Assembly: GCA_043742785.1 (NCBI GenBank)
Contig: JAYTXU010000045.1
Coordinates: 1 to 9,435 of the forward strand
Direction of reading: 5' to 3'
DNA length: 9,435 nucleotides
Origin: JACQCF01 sp043742785
GTDB taxonomy: Bacteria; Omnitrophota; Gorgyraeia; Zapsychrales; Fredricksoniimonadaceae
The position numbers and the translations under genes are program-made. Below, one piece after another: positions 6,347 to 9,435 of this stretch. Numbering within the stretch: position 1 is the first letter of the stretch; each line of letters starts with the position of its first letter. The notes below the pieces were generated by a model. It made no database searches. It was not told the origin of the DNA and saw only the letters and a program-made list of their open reading frames with translations.

Positions 6347-7570
6347 TCAATTTACTTTCAAAATTCTTGCAACAAACTGTTTTGACTTTAATGTGAAAAA
6401 GAAAAAGGATTTTAATAACAAAAAGAATAAAATATAAAATAAAACCCAATTTAAAGCTTCTTCAATAACACCTCCACCTTTCCAGGAGAAAGCAATATGA
6501 AAATTCTTCTCAAAGAACAAGGACCAAAATGAAATGATCATACATATTAAAGAGAACCATGCAATACGCTTAAGTTGAACATCACTATTTTTACTCCATT
6601 CAAATAATTGAGGAACACAAAATAATAAGAACATAAGCCGGTAATCCCAATTCCTGCCAATAAGAAACGTGCCCAAGTATATTCCTGTTCCAATACAAAA
6701 AGGAATAATGTGATTAGGTTTAGCCTGCAGATTCCATCTTGAATATTTAGCCATAAGGAATGCAAGAAATAATACAGCAAATGTGGAGAGCCAAGATATG
6801 AAATCTATGGAACCTTGATCAAAAAGATGTTTAAAATTATGAAAAATTACCTGATGACCAAATGAAAAATGATCGGGACGTGGCGTTACTTTATAAAGCA
6901 ATAGAATATCTTTCCATATAAATAATATATAGAATCCAAATATTGAACCAAATATGATTAAGATTCTTAAAAATACTTTACAAGATTCTTTGAAGGCAGC
7001 TAAAAATGCAAAGATAGGAAATAATTTTATGAGCGAACAAAATAATATCATCGTATAAAAGAACCACTTTTTTCTTGAGAAATCTACTACCGCGATCGAT
7101 AACAGTATGAAAATGACCAAATCATTATTGCCTCGTTCTATACCTAGAATCATCGCTGGCGAAAGAATAAGTAAAGCATAAATTAAGACTTCCCATGAAC
7201 TATTAATACTGGGAATGAGTTTATAAAGACAACAATAAAAACAAAAAGCAAGAAAAATGCCAATAATTTCTGTATATTTTTCACTAATCCCCGTTTTGGA
7301 CAAAAATAACCAAATTCTTGGATAATTCATAGGGCGAAGCCAATGATCAAAAGGATTCTTACGTATCGGATCATATCCCGCCCTAGCCGCATCAAGTCCG
7401 CTAGTAACACACCTCATGTCAGCAAAAGAAGGAGACAATACAGGGACTCCAGAATGAGACATAATGTTATATTTACAAAAAATTAATAAAAATAAAAAAA
7501 TTATGAAATATATCAAAATAATACTAAATAACCATATTTTTCCTTCTATTTTTAACGTCTTACCATACAT
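6347..7570 (-). CDS. Polytopic GT-C-type glycosyltransferase, DUF2029/GT87-like
   Basis: 407 residues, very hydrophobic, with roughly ten membrane segments; the first is residues 13-31. An extracytoplasmic loop after it carries D51 in S-F-A-D-M-R-C-V-T-S-G, followed by A-A-R-A-G-Y-D-P. Later come I-E-R-G-N-N-D (144-150) and S-L-I-K-L-F-P (179-185). In the DUF2029/GT87 polyprenol-phosphate mannosyltransferase group the corresponding elements are a catalytic Asp in loop 1, a G-Q/N-x-(N/D) motif and a K-x-x-P motif. This suggests sugar transfer from a polyprenyl-phosphate donor at the outer face of the inner membrane, probably for glycan, glycolipid or glycoprotein assembly. GGAG lies 11 bases upstream of the ATG, a little far. 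The gene stands 175 bp downstream of the SCO gene and may be separately transcribed. Family level is inference; donor and acceptor are unknown. Confidence 0.72.
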   Translation of the reverse strand: MYGKTLKIEGKIWLFSIILIYFIIFLFLLIFCKYNIMSHSGVPVLSPSFADMRCVTSGLDAARAGYDPIRKNPFDHWLRPMNYPRIWLFLSKTGISEKYTEIIGIFLAFCFYCCLYKLIPSINSSWEVLIYALLILSPAMILGIERGNNDLVIFILLSIAVVDFSRKKWFFYTMILFCSLIKLFPIFAFLAAFKESCKVFLRILIIFGSIFGFYILFIWKDILLLYKVTPRPDHFSFGHQVIFHNFKHLFDQGSIDFISWLSTFAVLFLAFLMAKYSRWNLQAKPNHIIPFCIGTGIYLGTFLIGRNWDYRLMFLLFCVPQLFEWSKNSDVQLKRIAWFSLICMIISFWSLFFEKNFHIAFSWKGGGVIEEALNWVLFYILFFLLLKSFFFFTLKSKQFVARILKVN

Positions 7571-7745
7571 TTATCATGTTTCTCCATTTACACCCAATGA
7601 CACCAACATCTCGGTAAAACTTTGACTGTTGATCTCCCCTTAGATAAACTCATTTTAAAATATCTTTATATATTAACCATTTCGTATTAACCTCCAATAT
7701 GGATTGATCAATCCGAAACGAATACCTTATTTAATGAATATCGAA
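7571..7745. other. Intergenic spacer with perfect palindrome GGATTGATCAATCC
   Basis: The 14-bp palindrome at 7701-7714 has no loop, so it looks more like a dimer-bound operator than a terminator. It lies between the SCO gene and the glycosyltransferase gene. A GGAGG further down leads only to a four-codon frame. No convincing terminator or promoter can be named. Confidence 0.4.
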
Positions 7746-8348
7746 TTATTTTTTGATAGATTTCTTAATTGCTTCTACAATCTTTTGAGCATTATCCTCT
7801 GGATGAAAAAGATAACGAACTTGCCCCTCTCCATCTATAAAATAAAGATAATCTGAATGATTAAACAAATATCCTGAAACATCCACTGTTTCAACCTTCT
7901 CATAAGAAGCTTTATATGCTTCAACAACCTTATCAACTTCTTGTTTTGTACCTGTTAAACCCACCGCATTAATTCTGAAATATTCTAAGTATTCTTTAAG
8001 TTTTTGTGAAGTATCTCTATTAGGATCAATAGAAATAAATGCCGTCAAAACCTTTTGCTTCCATTCTGGCCCAAGCAAAGTATAAACTCGAACTAGTTTT
8101 GAAAGCATCGTTGGACACACATCAGGACAAGACAAATAACCAAAAAACAAAAGAACAACTTGCCCTCTGTGATCCTTAAGGTAAAAAAGATGCCCATCCT
8201 GATCTGTAAGAGAGAAATCCTTTTGAGAATTAAGCTCTCCATAATTTATAGCATGAGCTTCTTTCTGTCGGTTATCACACCCTAAACCAACTACACTCAT
8301 CACCATGAATAAAAGAATAACTATAAATTTATTTTTCATCTTCCTCAT
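7746..8348 (-). CDS. SCO1/SenC/PrrC-family copper chaperone lipoprotein
   Basis: Numbering from the longest possible start (8354), 202 residues. V-G-L-G-C26 is a lipobox after a hydrophobic signal, so the protein is probably lipid-anchored at the periplasmic face. The thioredoxin-like fold carries the copper site C76-P-D-V-C80-P and H166 in F-N-H-S-D-Y-L-Y-F-I-D, plus the family block S-I-D-P-N-R-D-T (108-115). SCO proteins bind Cu through these Cys/Cys/His ligands and metallate or reduce the CuA site of cytochrome c oxidase subunit II. Three in-frame ATGs (8354, 8348, 8339) all overlap the end of the cytochrome-PCu(A)C gene. The one at 8348 has AAGG nine bases upstream and is preferred. The overlap implies translational coupling. 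No oxidase subunit is in the window, so the client is inferred. Confidence 0.95.
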   Translation of the reverse strand: MRKMKNKFIVILLFMVMSVVGLGCDNRQKEAHAINYGELNSQKDFSLTDQDGHLFYLKDHRGQVVLLFFGYLSCPDVCPTMLSKLVRVYTLLGPEWKQKVLTAFISIDPNRDTSQKLKEYLEYFRINAVGLTGTKQEVDKVVEAYKASYEKVETVDVSGYLFNHSDYLYFIDGEGQVRYLFHPEDNAQKIVEAIKKSIKK

Positions 8349-9093
8349 GTACATCCGCCTTAATTACAATGTTATTCCCCCCTTGAAAATGAAGAATCAT
8401 TACTACCACATCCCCTTTATTCAAAGGTTTTTTAAGGCCGATTAACATCAGATGCAAACCACCTGGCTCCAACACAGCCTTAGACTTAGCAGGAATCCGA
8501 ACTTCTCCAGCTGACCCCATCGTCATCATACCATTACTATGCCCCATTCGATGCAAGTGCGTCATACTGGCTACATCGGTTGAAGCTGATTCTAAAACCA
8601 TTTCCTTATCCGAATTATTCTCAATAACCATGTACGCAGCTGTTGTTTTCTGAGAAGGAGGCATTAAGCGTACCCAAGCATTGCTAACTACGATATCTTT
8701 CCTCGTATCCTCTGCTACTCCTTGTTTTTTTGTCTGTAATGATGTTAAATAACCAACAATCTTATTTAACTCTTCTGTCGGAATATGCCTAAAAGCCGGC
8801 ATGATGCTACTATCTTCTCGAATACCATTTTCTATAGAATAAATAATACTCTCTTTTTCACTACCATGTCGATATGCCTGTACATCATGAAAATTTGTGG
8901 GTGAAGGATAACTTTTATTAACATTAAGCCCATCTCCCAATCCATTTTTTCCATGACATAAAGCGCACCCATATCTAAGATATAGTTCTTTACCTTGAGT
9001 AAGATCTTCTTTTGAAAATGCTACATTGGCCTCTATAGATCCGAAAACAATAAGTATTGTTCCAAATAATAGGATTTTAACTTTGTTAAACAA
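8329..9093 (-). CDS. Cytochrome c - PCu(A)C copper chaperone fusion protein
   Basis: 254 residues. A signal peptide (residues 1 to ~23-27) is followed by a mono-haem cytochrome c domain (~28-122) with C43-A-L-C46-H47 and a likely axial M98 in S-S-I-M-P-A-F. A linker leads to a PCu(A)C domain (~133-250). It begins V-S-N-A-W-V-R and shows the full copper motif H181-x10-M192-x21-H214-x-M216, exactly the H(M)x10Mx21HxM spacing of the family. PCu(A)C proteins carry Cu(I) in the periplasm and hand it to SCO or to the CuA subunit. Fusion to a haem domain suggests coupling of copper delivery to electron transfer, which is inference. The start codon is TTG, chosen because AGAGGAG lies four bases upstream and the signal peptide begins there. 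The stop lies inside the start of the SCO gene. Confidence 0.93.
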   Translation of the reverse strand: MFNKVKILLFGTILIVFGSIEANVAFSKEDLTQGKELYLRYGCALCHGKNGLGDGLNVNKSYPSPTNFHDVQAYRHGSEKESIIYSIENGIREDSSIMPAFRHIPTEELNKIVGYLTSLQTKKQGVAEDTRKDIVVSNAWVRLMPPSQKTTAAYMVIENNSDKEMVLESASTDVASMTHLHRMGHSNGMMTMGSAGEVRIPAKSKAVLEPGGLHLMLIGLKKPLNKGDVVVMILHFQGGNNIVIKADVHEEDEK

Positions 9094-9097
9094 GATT

Positions 9098-9104
9098 CTC
9101 CTCT
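9098..9104 (-). promoter_or_regulatory. Strong ribosome-binding site deciding a TTG start
   Basis: AGAGGAG on the minus strand lies four bases before TTG (9093-9091). No ATG or GTG follows within the signal-peptide stretch, so the TTG is the likely start of the cytochrome-PCu(A)C gene. A 12-bp palindrome CTTCTTAAGAAG (9103-9114) overlaps the upstream edge of this site. Confidence 0.6.
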
Positions 9105-9160
9105 TCTTAAGAAGCTTTTGGAAGTTTAACGACGGGGCTTATGACATTCCTTGATAAAAT

Positions 9161-9435
9161 TTAAGACTTCTTAAACCATTTCAAATGCTTTTTACTTGTC
9201 GTCTTCTCTTTCCACAAACCTCTATGATTATCTCTAGCTTCTTTATACAACTTTCGAAACAGTCCAGAATATTGCAAATCAGGTTTTATCATTTCAACAT
9301 ACGCATACCCATTCTTGAGAATTTCCGCATTAACAAAGCTTCCATTTGCTAAATAAACATAAGCTAAAACCCTCTCATACTGATCATATTTCTTTCGATC
9401 AAACTTTAAATACACCTTCTTGCCCTCTACTAATC
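9161..9435 (-). CDS. Staphylococcal-nuclease-like (SNase/TNase) protein, 3' part only
   Basis: The frame is open to the right edge, so the N-terminal part is outside the window. An in-frame GTG at 9415 is internal, because the family sequence continues upstream as L-V-E-G-K-K-V. Visible family blocks: V-Y-L-K-F-D-R-K-K-Y-D-Q-Y-E-R-V-L-A-Y-V-Y, then G-S-F-V-N-A-E-I-L-K-N-G-Y-A-Y-V, and a final helix ending in R-G-L-W. The Arg of Y-E-R corresponds to R87 of staphylococcal nuclease, one of three catalytic residues; the preceding Gly is Glu here. The other two catalytic positions (R35, E43) lie outside the window. Such proteins are Ca-dependent secreted nucleases. The stop is 67 bp before the cytochrome-PCu(A)C gene. 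Another frame just after the stop may hold the original C-terminal tail. Confidence 0.88.
   Translation of the reverse strand, partial: LVEGKKVYLKFDRKKYDQYERVLAYVYLANGSFVNAEILKNGYAYVEMIKPDLQYSGLFRKLYKEARDNHRGLWKEKTTSKKHLKWFKKS

Noticed and set aside
6335..6350. Possible glycosyltransferase terminator (GATTT-TAAG-AAATC, then TTTT)
   Set aside because: A 5-bp A/T-rich stem is too weak, and it overlaps the stop codon and the direct repeat.
6547..6780. 77-codon minus-strand frame inside the glycosyltransferase gene
   Set aside because: It is an out-of-frame shadow of the longer membrane-protein frame on the same strand.
7590..7655. 21-codon minus-strand frame (starts M-S-L-S-K-G-R) upstream of the glycosyltransferase
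   Set aside because: It has no ribosome-binding site and no recognisable sequence, and is too short to support.

Overview
The window most likely comes from a Candidatus Omnitrophota (former OP3/Omnitrophica) genome. The main reason is the large gene on the left. From memory, its first ~400 residues (with blocks such as IKVHPDNPFRFDFILDKG and RKYFSGG) match a module that heads many very large secreted proteins in that phylum; I could not run a search. The DNA is AT-rich and every convincing gene lies on the minus strand, so transcription runs from high to low coordinates.

Layout from right to left in reading order. (1) 9435-9161: the 3' part of a staphylococcal-nuclease-like (SNase) gene, cut by the window edge. 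(2) 9093-8329: a periplasmic fusion of a mono-haem cytochrome c and a PCu(A)C copper chaperone, overlapping (3) 8348-7746: a SCO1/SenC lipoprotein. These two form a copper-delivery unit that would normally serve a cytochrome c oxidase CuA site. (4) 7570-6347: a polytopic GT-C glycosyltransferase-like membrane protein resembling the DUF2029/GT87 group. (5) 6346-5833: about 500 bp of scar and control DNA. It holds a decayed tyrosine-integrase C-terminus, the 5' half of a tRNA-Thr(TGT), short repeats, and an array of GGTTCGGAAA half-sites in front of (6) 5832-4798: a Fic-domain protein with an N-terminal inhibitory motif and a C-terminal helix-turn-helix. (7) 4797-4416: an AT-rich spacer with an elaborate nested inverted repeat. 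(8) 4415-1: an uninterrupted reading frame of 1471 codons that runs off the left edge and encodes a secreted giant protein.

The giant protein is the most interesting object. After the signal peptide and conserved head module it has a possible restriction-nuclease-like patch, an HEAAE motif, a coiled coil, a strong anthrax-lethal-factor-like zinc metalloprotease signature (HEIGH, then E-I-V-A-E-A-F 62 residues later), and a C-terminal HGT-containing segment that may be an ADP-ribosyltransferase-type fold. This order resembles an exported multi-effector or polymorphic-toxin-like protein, which would fit the predatory or symbiotic lifestyles proposed for some Omnitrophota. That functional reading is inference. 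The Fic gene beside an integrase/tRNA scar looks like an accessory cassette, with autoregulation suggested by its own operator-like repeats.
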